A stretch of 64,000 nt of DNA from Ceratodon purpureus. Taxonomy: Eukaryota > Streptophyta > Bryopsida > Pseudoditrichales > Ditrichaceae. The notes beneath the pieces are model-generated. The model was not told the origin of the DNA. It did not search any database and was given only the letters and a program-made list of their open reading frames with translations. A program made the translations under genes and the position numbers. Positions 33,138 to 44,439 of the stretch are shown here, piece after piece (position 1 is the stretch's first letter; every line of letters starts with the position of its first letter). Location: assembly GCA_014871385.1 (NCBI GenBank), contig CM026425.1:12633821-12697820 (forward strand). The letters are read 5' to 3'.

Positions 33138-34984
33138 ATGCGCGATCCCCCTTTCGTAAAACGTGTTGTTTTTGCACTACCAGCGCCAGGGATGTCGAGC
33201 CGTAGGAAGGGAAAGGAGGCCGTCGTGAAGAAGGAGGTCGTCGAGGTTGCTGACAGCAAGGAGGATGGCAACGATGTTGAGACGCCGTGGGATAACGCCT
33301 TCGACTTGGACGGCTTACCCCCTGCACTTCATGCACAGCTCCACCACCTCGCCCCATTTGTGCTGGGTAGGCAGGCTGCGGATTACGATGAGGACTTCTT
33401 CGCCCGCACCTTGCAGCTCTCCAACAAGGGGCTCAAGTTCAGTGACCTCAGCGGCGACAAGCATTGCAGGAAGGCCGACTTCATCGACAGATGGCTAGAG
33501 CGTTCTTTTGGGCGGCACTACGTTGCTGACTGTGAGGATCCGGAGGCCCAGAGGAAATACTGCGAGATGTACCGGTGGACTTATGGAGGTGACCCCGACA
33601 ACTGGGCATTTGGGACCTCCTTTCTTCGGGCTTGCCACCTCTACTTTGAGAAGGGCGTGGATGTCAACTTCGCCCAGAAGGCGGAGGCAATTGTGAAGGG
33701 GCGTGAGAAGCTGCCAGGGCGTAATCCGCAGAAGTTGACTCCCCCGGCCTTGAGGGAGCAGATTGAAGCCATTATCGACTTCCTCGCTGGCCACATCCCC
33801 GGTGCTGGCAGCAAGGGCAAGGGAGGAGGGGCGGAGTCGAGCGGAGGAGCCAAGCCAGTTGGAGCCACCTCCAAGGCTTTGATCACGGCCGCGGAGGCGA
33901 AGAAGGTCAGGGGACCTAGATCCCTGCCCCCTCCTGCCAAGGCCGTGGCTGAGAAGAAGTCCGTGAAGGCCCTTGTTGCCGTTGCCATCAAGGTGCAGCC
34001 CTTGGTGGCAACGGATCCGAAGCAGGTCCTAGAGCAGCAGCGCCTCAAGAAGAAGTCCTTGGAGGCGGCACTTCTGAAGGTGGAGGCCAGCCGGGACCGC
34101 GTGAAGGTCGACCTTGCAACCCAGCGGGACTACATCAAGGCCAAGGAGGCCGAGGAGTCCAAGCTCTATGACGACATCTTCTCCGCCCGCGAGGCCTCCA
34201 AGAAGGCCGCGGCTGATGGCAACGACCAAGAGAAGAGGCGCTTTGATTACGCGGCCCGCTTAGGCCAAGACAAGCTGGGGCTTGCAAGCAAGGCACTCCT
34301 TGAGGCCCAAGCCCGCATTGACAGGGTCTACAAGAAGTTGGAGGAGATGGAAGCCGATGAGCAGAGACGCCACGCCGAGGTCTCCGCGCTGACAGCGGAG
34401 ATCTCGGCCTTGGAGTTGGCTTCAGCTTTCTTGCGCCCGAAGAAGGTGCTGGCTCGTTATCCATTGGAGTTCCAGGTGTTGCCAATAGCCCTGAACGACC
34501 CATGCCCCTTCTGCGAGCGTTACTTCGTTGACACCTGCTGCGTACCTTTGTTCTGCGGCTGCTTGGCACATCCCCATTGTATGTTTGAGGCAGTCTTCTC
34601 CCAAGACGCCCGGTGCGGTCGATGTGAGCGGGGGATGACTGGAGGATGGCTTGGGCAGTGGGGCTTCGACCTCGACTCCAAGGCCGCGGAGGAGTTACGT
34701 CTCACGGAGGAGATCTTCCTAGCCGAGCCTACTTCACCACGTGCTGGCAGCAAGAGGCCCGCTGCCCCCTCTGTGGCCGCGCTTCCGTGGAAGAAGACCA
34801 AGGGCGACCAAGGTTTGTTGCCCCTTAACCTATCTGCCCATTGCTACTTGCCTAATTCGTTGTTACATCCGAATAATTCTTATTTTCTAATTCTTGTTTG
34901 CTGGCAGCAACTACAGAGGATGCTCTCCCCGACTCAGACTCCCTGGCGTTCGATCCCACGCAACGCTCTCCTCATGAGACCTAG
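33138..34984 (+). CDS. Coiled-coil protein with RING-like Cys/His cluster
   Basis: Exon 1 is 33138-34812 (a second ATG at 33192 is also possible) and exon 2 is 34908-34984, joined in phase at GACCAAG/GTTTGT...GCTGGCAG/CAAC. The N-terminus is basic. Residues 55-190 form a charged globular block (RWLERSFGRHYVADCEDPEA and RWTYGGDPDNWAFGT). Residues 290-440 are a long Ala/Lys/Glu-rich coiled coil. Residues 455-500 hold CPFC, then CGCLAHPHC, then CGRC, close to RING-type zinc spacing. The C-terminus carries KRPAAPSVAALPWKKTK. A ubiquitin-ligase role is possible but unsupported. The gene lies inside the TGCTGNCAGCA-rich element, and that palindrome forms its 3' splice site. Confidence 0.55.
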
Positions 34985-36282
34985 GCAGCCCTATCCGGAG
35001 AAGGGGACAAGGGCTCATCCGCCACCACGCAAGGACCAGGTGCAGCTGAGAAGAACGAGGACGACACCAACATGGAGGGACTGTCCAGCCTTGTTGAGGC
35101 AATTGCCACAGATGCAGCCGTGGAGTAGATTCCCACCTTAGATAGTTCCGTAGGCCGGGTTAGGGGTTTGCTGGCAGCGACTTTTGGTCCGGACTTTTAT
35201 GGGCTACATTTCTTAAACTTTTCCGAACTTGAAAACAATTTGCCTCTGGACTGCCATGTCTCTTTGAAAGATATGGCATTCTTGTAACCCTTCCTTTTTA
35301 TTCGCAACTGTATTTCTTCTTTATTGTGGACTGCTGACAGCAAGGGCTGCTCTTTAGCCGCCATTTTTTTTTTTTTCTTATTTCATTATTCGCCACCATG
35401 GTCCCTTTCAATTTTGGCCATTGTTGTTATTTACCATCTGCGACCTACTTCATCTCTTATGTACAACTGTTTTTTATTTTTATCTTGTTCTATTAGAATC
35501 AAGCGTGGTTCTTTTTTTATTTGCAACCTTCATTTTTTCGTCTTTGTTGGCACCAAGGGCTGCATTGTGCCCGCCATTGCCAGTTCAGAGCACCAGGTTC
35601 ACGAAGGAGCCAGCTTCTTCGGAGGAAGTAACAAACTTTACATTCCTTCCTAATTACTTCATATTTGTCAAGTGCCAAACTCCATTTTGTGCCTCTGAAG
35701 GGTCATGTGCTCTATTGTATGCAATTGTTTTTCTTTTCTTATTTTGCGCTGGCAGCAGGCTCCAGCGTCAATGGCGCCACCACAAGTTCAAAGCAATTTT
35801 GCGATTCAGACCCAGGCCCTCTGAAACCCCGGCCATTCTTCAGACTTCTTGTCTTTTATTCTATTTTTCATTTTGCACCCTAGGATTCACCACTGGTAAT
35901 TGTAACTGTTTTTCTTTTCTATTTCCGCTGGCAGCACAAAGATCAAGGGTAATCACAAATTTGCCTCCATATAACACGTTAATACAGGATGTCCCACAGA
36001 AAGTCCTGAATGGTAAGCAAAACCACTACCTGAACTCGCTAACGACTTCGCGAAGAACCTAATGACTTCCCACATACTGTGACTACCCATCCCCGAAATC
36101 ACTTTTCCTACAGCTCCACAATCTTCATCCTTTTGGGAACCGTGACATCCGCAGCTGTAAGGTGTCTCTCATGGCGCTGGTTGATCTGCATCCAACAAAT
36201 CCTGTCATTTTCGTTTGCTGGCAGCAAGGAGCTCTGAACAGCGAATTCCCAACACATCAAAACGACTACATGAATTCGGCTA
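34985..36282. other. T-rich non-coding region studded with GCTGGCAGCA motifs
   Basis: Poly-T tracts and frequent stops; no gene supported. Copies of GCTGNCAGCA lie near 35168, 35332, 35748, 35928 and 36216. A short acceptor-linked exon of the following minus-strand gene may lie at about 36108-36156. Confidence 0.5.
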
Positions 36283-37353
36283 GACTCGTACCTTTTTCTC
36301 ACGAACACCGTTTGCCTCTATCAAAACCAGGTTGTACTGCCCAGGTACGTCATCTCCAAGTGCCATTGCAATTTCGTGCCGCAGGTGGGATACTGGCCAA
36401 CCCTTGCCAACTTCGAATGTCGGCAGCAAGTTCCCCCTAAACATACAAGACACTTCCACCATCACCTCCTCTGGTAGGTGATCCAACGCTTCCCACTGAC
36501 TGTTGGCAGCCCCCCTATACCTTGTATACATGAACCTGGTGTATAATGTTTGTCTTCCCACGTGATAGCGGAAAACAATGCTGGTCCTGTTGGCAACGCA
36601 CTTGATGACATCTTGGCCAATGTGGAACTTCTCGTTCCACCCTGGGTTCATTAGACTGCTCAGCAGAGCCTCGGATGGAGTACTCAAAACAAACAATGTA
36701 GATGTCCGCCTAATGCTGTCAGCAGCTACCGCAAACAAATCAACCATAACATGGATTGGCATAAACCATTGGTGGTGGACGAAGCTGCTACCAGTTGTTG
36801 CTTTCATGGCATTTGCAAAATCGAGAGTGAGCTTTGTTCTAAACGCCTCAGATGTGTGCATGTCTGGCAAAGGCCACTCCACATCGTTGAACCCTGGAAG
36901 CGGGAGTGCTTCAACCTTCCCGTATAGCGTGTCACCTGTTGGAGGCAAATACAGACCACCAAGGAAGAATGTACCTATGTCCAGCAACTCCGCGTGGCTC
37001 TGTCAATTCCGTGTTGCCTCCACAATCTCAACATGGAGCACAAGAATGGGACCAAGGATAGATGCAGGATGTACCCAATCCTCCGAAACCGACGCGTACA
37101 GGTAGTTTGCCATTCCCAATTTGGTTGCTGCCTCCGTAGGATCCAAGCGCAAATGCCTTGGTTGATATGCATGTTGCACAAGCACCTTATCGAGGTCGCA
37201 TGCTCCATGCTCCGTGGAGATCCAAGAGAAATCTCTGATCTGCGCTTTGAAGGCCCCCCGAAAATTTTCTCCACCATGTCGCCTTGCCTCTCTACCCCAA
37301 GGCCCATCCGACGCTGGTTGCAGCATAACCCATGAATCACGATCCACCCTCAT
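36283..37353 (-). pseudogene. Hypothetical element-encoded protein with an in-frame TGA
   Basis: From the ATG at 37353 one frame runs to about 36292, interrupted only by a TGA at 37005-37003 between HVEIVEATRN and QSHAELLDIGTFFLGGLYLP. Downstream residues include WFMPIHVMVDLFAVAADSIR and LPEEVMVEVSCMFRGNLLPT. The frame then meets a donor (AAAAAG/GTACGA), and a small exon may follow near 36156. No domain recognised. Without the TGA it would be about 350 aa. The intron contains TTTGCTGGCAGCAAGG. Confidence 0.45.
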
Positions 37354-38621
37354 GGGGATCTAGTTGCCCTCCAAGTCTTGAGTATTATGCAGAATGACAC
37401 TCTGTACGAGGGAGTTTGGCCGTGAAGCCATACCACTAGAATGCATGAAATTTTTGACTGTGAACTCAAAAACTTACAAATGGTGTCGTCGCTGTCATCA
37501 ACCGCCAGAACTACACGCTGTCAACACACCCTCCGCCATCACGAACGGCTGAAACCTGCGTCCACGGCCTCGCAACCAAGGTACGACCTACCCTAAAACC
37601 TCATCCCGAAACCCCAATTCCCAACTCAGGTACTCTCTCCAACCTATGTGGATGGCAGACCGCTGGCAGCGTTGGAAGACCACTACAGCTAAACCCTAAA
37701 TCTCTACTGCATAATGCGTGACCACCCACAACCGAAATCGAACAACTTCGCCCAGCCTTTGGAGGCCTCCACCGCTCCATCCTGCTTGACAACGCAACGA
37801 CAACAACTCTCTCAGGGGAACGCATGAGGTTCGGAATGACCGTTGGCAGCATTTCGACATCAACACCTTGTGCACGTTGCATCTCAAAGGGGGAGCGGCA
37901 ATTCGATTTCGGTAGGTGGCCTGTGGAGTCAGTTTTGCAGGAGTTCATAAAGCCCACCACCGCTGACACCCTTCTGCAATGCTCGAATTCCGTGCGCGAA
38001 GAGGCTCCGTTCTCGACCTGCGGGACTACACGCGCGGGGGAGGGAAGCCTTCCTGCGCGACTATTGGCCGGACCCCCCCATTCGCGATTTGGCTCGCTTT
38101 TGGCGACCTGCTGGCACAGTTGGTGCCAGCAGGTAAAGTGCACGGGCATGCCCAAAATTTTGGCACAAATAACATGGAAAAGGCCCGTTGGAGACCCCAA
38201 ACTGCTCCTAATGCTTGAACTTCAATTTGGAGACTAATTGTGATGGTGGGTTGAGCAGCGAGAAGCAGCCTGGGGTTGTCTCCGAGCGATCGCCTTGCTG
38301 TTGAAGACTTTTTTTGTGTCGCTCTTCAACATCGTTGATGCTGCGGTGGTGCGTCGTGAGCGTGTTGTTTTGGCGAGTGTTGAGCGCGATGCAGTGGACA
38401 GAGCTGAGTATCCTGAGATCGGAGGTTAGGTTTCTGAGTTTTCTATTGGTTTCTAAATTGGGTTGTCGACTGTATTATTGTATTTGGTTTGGCTATGTCC
38501 ATAAGCTAGGGTTTCTATTTGATTTCGATGTATGGGTGTTTCTAGAGTAAGGTCCTAGGGTTACGTATTTTTCTTAGGGTTTGGGGTTTGTCTTAATTCA
38601 AATTGTCTGTGTCTGGTTCAG
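37354..38621. other. Non-coding region ending the TGCTGNCAGCA element and preceding a broken gene
   Basis: No gene supported. Motif variants lie near 37667 and 37842 and in the hairpin at 38107. From about 38.24 kb the character changes to a GC-rich leader (38.25-38.45 kb) and then T-rich intron-like sequence up to the acceptor GTCTGGTTCAG at 38611-38621. Confidence 0.45.
38107..38133. repeat. 11-bp-arm hairpin (CCTGCTGGCAC ... GTGCCAGCAGG)
   Basis: Perfect inverted repeat with a 5-nt loop that contains the element's GCTGGCA half-site on each arm. It lies near the right end of the region where this motif is common. Confidence 0.7.
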
Positions 38622-38828
38622 TGGTAGGGATCAAGGAGGATGGTGGTCCTATCATCGGAAGAATTGGTGGAGGAAAGGCTATGTGTGAGCATTGTGATGA
38701 TTTCTTGTTCGACCCTCCACCAGTTGTTCTGGCCGAGTATAACACTAAAGTCGCAGGACAGAGAGGCAAGAAATTTTACGCTGTGAAGAAAGGGACGAAG
38801 CCTGGGATTTACGCTACTTGGAGGGAAT
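38622..38828 (+). pseudogene. RNase H1-type hybrid-binding (viroplasmin-like) exon, cut by the LTR
   Basis: After the acceptor at 38620-38621 an open exon encodes MCEHCDDFLFD and then KKFYAVKKGTKPGIYATW, a close match to the N-terminal RNA/DNA-hybrid-binding domain of eukaryotic RNase H1 (Cauli_VI family; known pattern yYaVrkGr-pGiY-tW). The frame is cut two codons after the Trp by the 5' LTR at 38829. The remaining domain and any RNase H catalytic domain would lie beyond the retrotransposon, outside the window. Whether the parent gene was RNase H1 or another protein with this domain cannot be seen. Confidence 0.65.
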
Positions 38829-40565
38829 TGTGAGCTGACTTTTTTTGAGAAAAGTCTTTTTCAGCAAAAACAGTGTAAATAGGACCAAGTTACCATGTCA
38901 ATTTGATATCCATGTAGATAGTGGCTGTAGAAATCTGGTTGAGAGTCAAATGGACAATAGTGTAGAATTCAGGGGACATGGCCCTACCTAGAGACACGAC
39001 TTGTCAAATTGACTCTACGTACAGGCACACCCTTTAGAAATTAAGGCATAACTAGGAATTAAGGAAGAAGAAAGAATTACTTCACCACACCACACAACAC
39101 TGTGTGAGTGATAGTCACATTATGTAAAAAAATATAAAAATAGAATTCCATTGTCTAATTGATTGTCAACTTGACTCTGAGTAGCTCACTGTTTAATGGA
39201 TTCACAATGCCCTTTGTCAATTTGAACTATAGCTTTGAGGCACAGTGTATTAATCTGCAGAACTGTAGAATCAGAATGGAGAACTGGAGCAAACTGATTA
39301 CTGTCTAATTGATTTGCGAAGCTTACTGTCAAATTGAAACTGCAGATCTGCTGAACAGTGAATTTATATGTAGTCCATGGGAGATAGAATGAATAGTTTG
39401 ATCAAAGGGCTACTGTCTAATTGACAATTGAATTCATATTGCTTGCTGCATAATGTCTAGTTATCACTGGTCAAATGGACAAGATGGTGGTTCGGTATGC
39501 ATCCATGTGCATGCATACATTGTCAATTTGACTTGCATGGACCATGTCTAATTGACTCAGTGGAGAGTTGGTGAGAGTTACAGTGAATGTGGTGACTCAC
39601 ACTGGATACTGTCTAATTGAAATCAAAGATATTGATGGAGCAAAGTGAACAGTGAGGGAATTTGTCTATTTGAACTCAGAACAAAGGAAGAATTACTGAG
39701 TGTATAGCAAATAGAAATTATGAGAAATAAACACAACAGTTTGTCCAATTGACTTTGCATTGTTGTGAATGGGAATTATGGAGAATGAGAGTTCCGTGTG
39801 AGTACTGGAACAGTGAAGTGAGTATTACTTGATAGTCTTTTAAATTAGATTGGCCATCTGAAATAGAAGACTGAGAATGACTTAGAGTTTATGGAAGCCA
39901 GATTGAGTACATTGATGGATAAAAGTGACATTAATTATTAAGGAGTGATCAGCCTTAGTGATTATTAGTTCTCATTATAATAAAACTTGAATATATTCAA
40001 TTGGAGTATAGTGCAGTCATTGTAATTGAGTAATACAATTGAGAAGTATAGTTGTGATGAATGGTAGAGTTGGAGTATGATTGAATGTGAATGAGTAGAC
40101 AGTGATTACATGTCTATTTGAAATGCGATGGATGGGAGGAAAAAGATGAAGACAAGCAAGGAGTTGCTTGAGATAAGTTAATCTATCATAACATATCCCA
40201 AAGCATCATTCATAGGCATAAATAGGTTGAACACTAGATTCTAACCTAGTAATGAATGAACTTGCATATGCATAATAAATGCATTGTCTAATTGAACTTG
40301 GAAGGGAGTGATGGCAATAAACCGAGAGATGGTACTTGTCAATTTGAACTCCCATTACCCTTGAACCAATTGAGAGTTTGGGTTACTTGGGTTTTATGTG
40401 ACTTGAGGTAATTAAGACATTAGAGTTATAAAGAGATTCTTTTAAGGAAATACTTTGCATTCTATACATTCTTTACTTACTACAGTGACCTTTAGTTACG
40501 TTAAAAGCTAAACGAAAAGACCTATTCCCATGACTTACCACTATTTGTAAATTTCACCAATTACA
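38829..40565 (+). repeat. 5' LTR (1,737 bp)
   Basis: Begins TGTGAGCTGAC and ends TTACA (TG...CA). It is repeated almost identically from 63465. It contains eight exact GTCNANTNGAC palindromes (38945, 39003, 39165, 39415, 39470, 39522, 39546, 39743) and about ten one-mismatch copies. No protein is encoded. Confidence 0.93.
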
Positions 40566-40568
40566 TTT

Positions 40569-40586
40569 TGGCGCCGCTGCCGGGGA
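40569..40586 (+). promoter_or_regulatory. Primer-binding site, tRNA-Asp type
   Basis: TGGCGCCGCTGCCGGGGA differs at one base from the complement of the plant tRNA-Asp 3' end (TGGCGCCGTTGCCGGGGA). It lies three bases after the LTR, where minus-strand synthesis starts. The following 0.5 kb (40587-41083) is an AT-rich leader without an ORF. Confidence 0.85.
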
Positions 40587-41083
40587 ATAGGTTCCGGTTA
40601 AGCGGTAGCTAAAAGTGTAGATAAAGTAAAGAATAGAAGATCTTTGTGCTTTAAGCTAGAAGATACCTCGTGTTTCTTTAAGAATTTAAAATTTCAACTT
40701 CTTCTTAAGAAAAATTTCTTAAGCAATTGGTTGTGTATTCTTTTAAGGACAAAGAGGAAATCTTTATAATCAACTTTAACCTTTAAAGGAATCCTTTAAG
40801 AGAAGAAAGGGTCATAGTAAAAGTAAAACATAGATTAAGTATTGAATTAACTCAGAGAAGTGTATGGTAACAAAATATTGTACTATACCATGGGTTAACA
40901 AAAGAAACTTTAGACTTTTGAAATGTCTTAAGATGTGAGTTTATGAATTCTCTTAAAGGTTGATTGAGAGATAGTAATTAACCTTTCTGAGATTGTGAGT
41001 AAGAGGTAGAAGATCGTAATTAGAAGATTGCGATATAGGTTTAGAGTATATGAGTTTTGATTGATGACAATCAATAGTAAATA

Positions 41084-41581
41084 ATGTATCCATTTCCATG
41101 GGAAGTCCAACAAAAGGATAATAATCAATTCTTTGAAGGACCTTTCCTATTTGCTGCACTTTACCGAGTTTATAGGGGAGCATATTTTGGGCAAGGTTTT
41201 CAAATTTGTGGTACACACTCTAAATTTGATTCAAACCTTCAGAATAAATTTGACCAACTACCCATTGATATCAAAAGAATAATATTAGCAAAAATTTGGG
41301 ATAATGGAACAAGGTTTAATGCTTTGATAGTTTTTAAAGGAGAATTATTTTTACAAAGCAATTTACATTTTCTATTTGCCCAATATGGGAGATTGAAAAA
41401 TTTAACTTCACCTATAATCTCTAAAGGTTGTGGAGCATGGAATGGATACAAATTAGATACCAAAACTTATACCTTTAAATACGGACCTCAGAAACTAGAT
41501 AGTCAAGTCTTAATTCCAGATTTTCTATCTAGAGAATCTGATAAACCAATTTCAATTGCGTTTGGATTATTATGTCTTTAA
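41084..41581 (+). CDS. Retrotransposon upstream ORF, 165 aa
   Basis: First sizeable ORF after the leader. Sequence such as FLFAALYRVYRGAYFGQGFQ and ISKGCGAWNGYKLDTKTYTF is complex and not repetitive, so probably a real protein, but I recognise no domain. Ogre-like elements carry an ORF before gag, and by position this is comparable. Confidence 0.5.
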   Translation: MYPFPWEVQQKDNNQFFEGPFLFAALYRVYRGAYFGQGFQICGTHSKFDSNLQNKFDQLPIDIKRIILAKIWDNGTRFNALIVFKGELFLQSNLHFLFAQYGRLKNLTSPIISKGCGAWNGYKLDTKTYTFKYGPQKLDSQVLIPDFLSRESDKPISIAFGLLCL

Positions 41582-41585
41582 AGAC

Positions 41586-41885
41586 ATGACAATCGAGAGT
41601 GAAAAAATTATCGAACAATTAGTCAGATTAAGACGATTGTTGATAATTTATGAGGGTATACAAAGAAACGAAGAAGCATTGATTCACCTTTTAGCTAAAG
41701 AGATAGATCAAATTAGCAAGGAAGGTGAATCAAATTCTGAAAAGAACTTCTTAATAGAAAGGTTGATTAGTGAACATAATTATCCTAGGAATTTTCAAGA
41801 AGAAGAGGTGGATGAGATATTTGAAGTAGAACCTTTCACCTTGAATACTTGGATAATTTCTTGGTTTGATACCAATAAGAGTTAG
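41586..41885 (+). CDS. Retrotransposon upstream ORF, about 100 aa, helical
   Basis: ATG at 41586, in a different frame from and immediately after the preceding ORF. Charged and helix-prone (KIIEQLVRLRRLLIIYEG, then LIHLLAKEIDQISKEGESNS). Could be the C-terminal part of the preceding product after a frameshift or splicing. Confidence 0.4.
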   Translation: MTIESEKIIEQLVRLRRLLIIYEGIQRNEEALIHLLAKEIDQISKEGESNSEKNFLIERLISEHNYPRNFQEEEVDEIFEVEPFTLNTWIISWFDTNKS

Positions 41886-42157
41886 TCTTTATTCTAATTA
41901 AATGGAATAAAGAAAATGGTAAAGTTAGAGGAGGAAAGATTAAGGGAATTAGCCAAACTTGGGCGACAAAACTACTATAGACAATTCAGAGCACCTGTAA
42001 AACAAAACAAGGTTGGGAGAATCATAAAAAACTTTCTTAAGAGAAGTAGGGAAGTAATAGTTAAAAGAAATAGATAGAGTGAACAACAAAAATAAGTGAT
42101 TATTTTTCTTTAAGTAAAATTGGGGATAGAAGATCATTTAGGTCTAAGCTTCAATGC

Positions 42158-42742
42158 TTGAAGCCTAAATGGCATTTATCAATGTCTGAGAAGGATAAAG
42201 AATTGAGAGAAAAGCAAAATATTGCAAGAAATGAATGTTTGAAAAAACGGATTGAAAGGAAAGAAAAACAGATCTTAACATTAGTATCTGCCAATCCTGT
42301 TTACAATTCAACACCATCCCCAGTACTTAAAGAAGAAACTATTCCCTCAAATTTTAACACCTCAACTAGCCAAGTTAAAGAGAGTGAAACAATTCAAAAT
42401 CCACTTTCTATAGAAGAACAACACCAAAGTTCTCTAAAGAATGAGGATTTAGAATTACCAGAGGAAGGTTTGAGAAGGTCGCATTATTTATGTTGTCACT
42501 CACCACCATTTAGGAGGTTAACCTGGGGATCTTCAAGTGAAGTAAACCCACTTCAAATTAATTCTGAAAAGGGAAAGAAGGTAGAAGAATTAGTCACACC
42601 TTCTTCCTCAGAATTTGAGAGTTCTTTGAAGAATCCATTTACCACAGAGGTTGGAGAAAATTCTCAACACCAACCCAAACTAATTTTGAAACACCAAAAC
42701 CTTATCTCGACGAAGCTGTACAAACCTTTGTTACAGGTATAG
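42158..42742 (+). CDS. Retrotransposon Gag N-terminal region (frame 2 segment)
   Basis: Likely start ATG at 42182. Lys/Glu-rich (MSEKDKELREKQ) then Ser/Pro/Glu-rich, low complexity. It overlaps by about 120 bp the upstream extension of the gag frame, which opens at 42619. It therefore probably forms the N-terminus of Gag through a frame change or a small indel. Confidence 0.4.
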   Translation: MKPKWHLSMSEKDKELREKQNIARNECLKKRIERKEKQILTLVSANPVYNSTPSPVLKEETIPSNFNTSTSQVKESETIQNPLSIEEQHQSSLKNEDLELPEEGLRRSHYLCCHSPPFRRLTWGSSSEVNPLQINSEKGKKVEELVTPSSSEFESSLKNPFTTEVGENSQHQPKLILKHQNLISTKLYKPLLQV

Positions 42743-44439
42743 AAAGTTGGGTTAATGATATTGCAGATATTACTGAGGTAGAAACCACAACCCCTATTGA
42801 AACATACATAAGGGAAATTTCATTAGAAGACAATAGAAAAGAGTGGAATGATGAGGAAGTAGCTTATGAGGCATCTCTTCCAGAAACATTTCCAACTATA
42901 CAACCTTTTACCAACCCTTATGAACCATCTAATGATGAAAGTAATGAGGATTGGGAAGGGATAAATTGTTGGAGATTTTCATCAGGAGATTCCTCTGGGA
43001 GTAGTAGTAGTGAGAGTAGTGATACAAGGAGAGAAACAAGCGAAGAAGAATTGTTAAGACCTACTTCTTCACCTCCTTCACGACCTCCTCCCAGACCTCC
43101 AACTCCTCATCCTAGACCTCCACCACCCCCACCACCACTACCACCTCCACCACAGACTTTACCACCTAATATCATGGCACAACAAAGGATTTTAAACATA
43201 GCACCATATCCTATGTACCATGGATATCCAGGGTCTGATCCCGATAGACATTTGGAAAGATTTAGAGTGGTTGCACAAGCAAATCAGTTACCTGAACATT
43301 TATATTTAAGCACTTTCCCAAGCACATTGCTTGATGATGCTCATGAATGGTATGTCCAATTGCTAACCGTACCCACAAGATGGGAAGATTTAAGGAGAGC
43401 TTTTCTTGATAGGTTTCGACCTAGATCATTTATACCAGGGTTAATCGACAGATTTCGAACGATAAGAATGAGTATAAATGAGGGTATAGATTCCTATTAT
43501 ACAAGATTTAATGCTCTTCTAAAGAGATGGACAAATCATGGATTAACTGATCAAGTATTAGCATGTACCTTTGTAGGAGGGGTTTGGCCTGATGAGTTAA
43601 GAATTTACTTAAAGGAACGAAACCCCCAAGACATTGCTAGTGCTTATACACAAGCTAAAACTTGGGAAGAGGCTAGAGTAAATACTGATTTTGCACAATA
43701 TGCAGAAGTATATCCACCTAGGAGAGAAGGTTATGATCATGCTCAAGGCATGGATGCTTATGGCCGTGATCATTATCCTTATTTACCTCCAGCTAGATCA
43801 CAACTACCAGTTTTGACTTATCCTTCAAATCCCATAGTCATGAATCCTCAACCTTTAGCAATTAAAGCCCCTACAGATGATATATTAATGAACAACATTA
43901 CTAAATTAGAGAAAAAATTAAATGAACTATCGGTACAAATAACTCATGGGAAAGATAAACGTTCAAAACCTACAAATATGCGTGCCAATATGTGGTGCAC
44001 TAATTGTAATGGACATGGACACCTTTCCAATGAGTGTTACACTCCGATAGGTGGGGAATTTAGTAATAAACCTAAATGTAGTTTTTGTGGAGGACCTCAT
44101 GACGTATCTAAATGTTGGAATTTGGGGAAAGTAGTAGCTGCAGTGAGTTCTAATTTGCAGGCAAACGGGACAAATAATAACAAAGCACCTTATAGTGTAA
44201 CTTCAAAACGTCCGTTTACTAGACCAAATGTAGGACCACCTTATAGACCTGGGGATGGGAGACCAAGGTGGAATGATACTTATAATGCCGCACCTGTGTG
44301 GAATGGACCGCCTACTAATCCTAATACCCATAGATATGGAACTCCTGAGAAAGGAAAACACTTAGTGTGTTATAACTGTCAGGAATTAGGACATATGGCG
44401 AGAGATTGTCCAAATCCAAAGAAACAAAATTGGGTATAA
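42619..44439 (+). CDS. Gag polyprotein with zinc knuckles
   Basis: The open frame begins at 42619; the first ATG in the strongly Gag-like part is near 43174. An acidic segment and a Pro-rich hinge are followed by a retrotransposon Gag domain (PYPMYHGYPGSDPDRHLERF, LDDAHEWYVQL, WEDLRRAFLDRFRP). Near the C-terminus lie CTNCNGHGHLSNEC (CX2CX4HX4C), CSFCGGPHDVSKC (CX2CX3HX4C) and CYNCQELGHMARDC (CX2CX4HX4C). The gene ends at TAA 44437-44439. A further knuckle, CGRCKQSGHIANNC, follows immediately in the pol frame. Confidence 0.85.
   Translation, partial: EFFEESIYHRGWRKFSTPTQTNFETPKPYLDEAVQTFVTGIESWVNDIADITEVETTTPIETYIREISLEDNRKEWNDEEVAYEASLPETFPTIQPFTNPYEPSNDESNEDWEGINCWRFSSGDSSGSSSSESSDTRRETSEEELLRPTSSPPSRPPPRPPTPHPRPPPPPPPLPPPPQTLPPNIMAQQRILNIAPYPMYHGYPGSDPDRHLERFRVVAQANQLPEHLYLSTFPSTLLDDAHEWYVQLLTVPTRWEDLRRAFLDRFRPRSFIPGLIDRFRTIRMSINEGIDSYYTRFNALLKRWTNHGLTDQVLACTFVGGVWPDELRIYLKERNPQDIASAYTQAKTWEEARVNTDFAQYAEVYPPRREGYDHAQGMDAYGRDHYPYLPPARSQLPVLTYPSNPIVMNPQPLAIKAPTDDILMNNITKLEKKLNELSVQITHGKDKRSKPTNMRANMWCTNCNGHGHLSNECYTPIGGEFSNKPKCSFCGGPHDVSKCWNLGKVVAAVSSNLQANGTNNNKAPYSVTSKRPFTRPNVGPPYRPGDGRPRWNDTYNAAPVWNGPPTNPNTHRYGTPEKGKHLVCYNCQELGHMARDCPNPKKQNWV

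Noticed and set aside
29468..38165. A single element with ends GCCACTGCCACGGGACATGCC and GTGCACGGGCATGCCC
   Set aside because: Only a short imperfect inverted similarity; no target duplication found.
37601..38237. Overlapping ORFs on both strands near the hairpin at 38.1 kb
   Set aside because: Opposite-strand shadows of each other with no recognisable domain or splice context.
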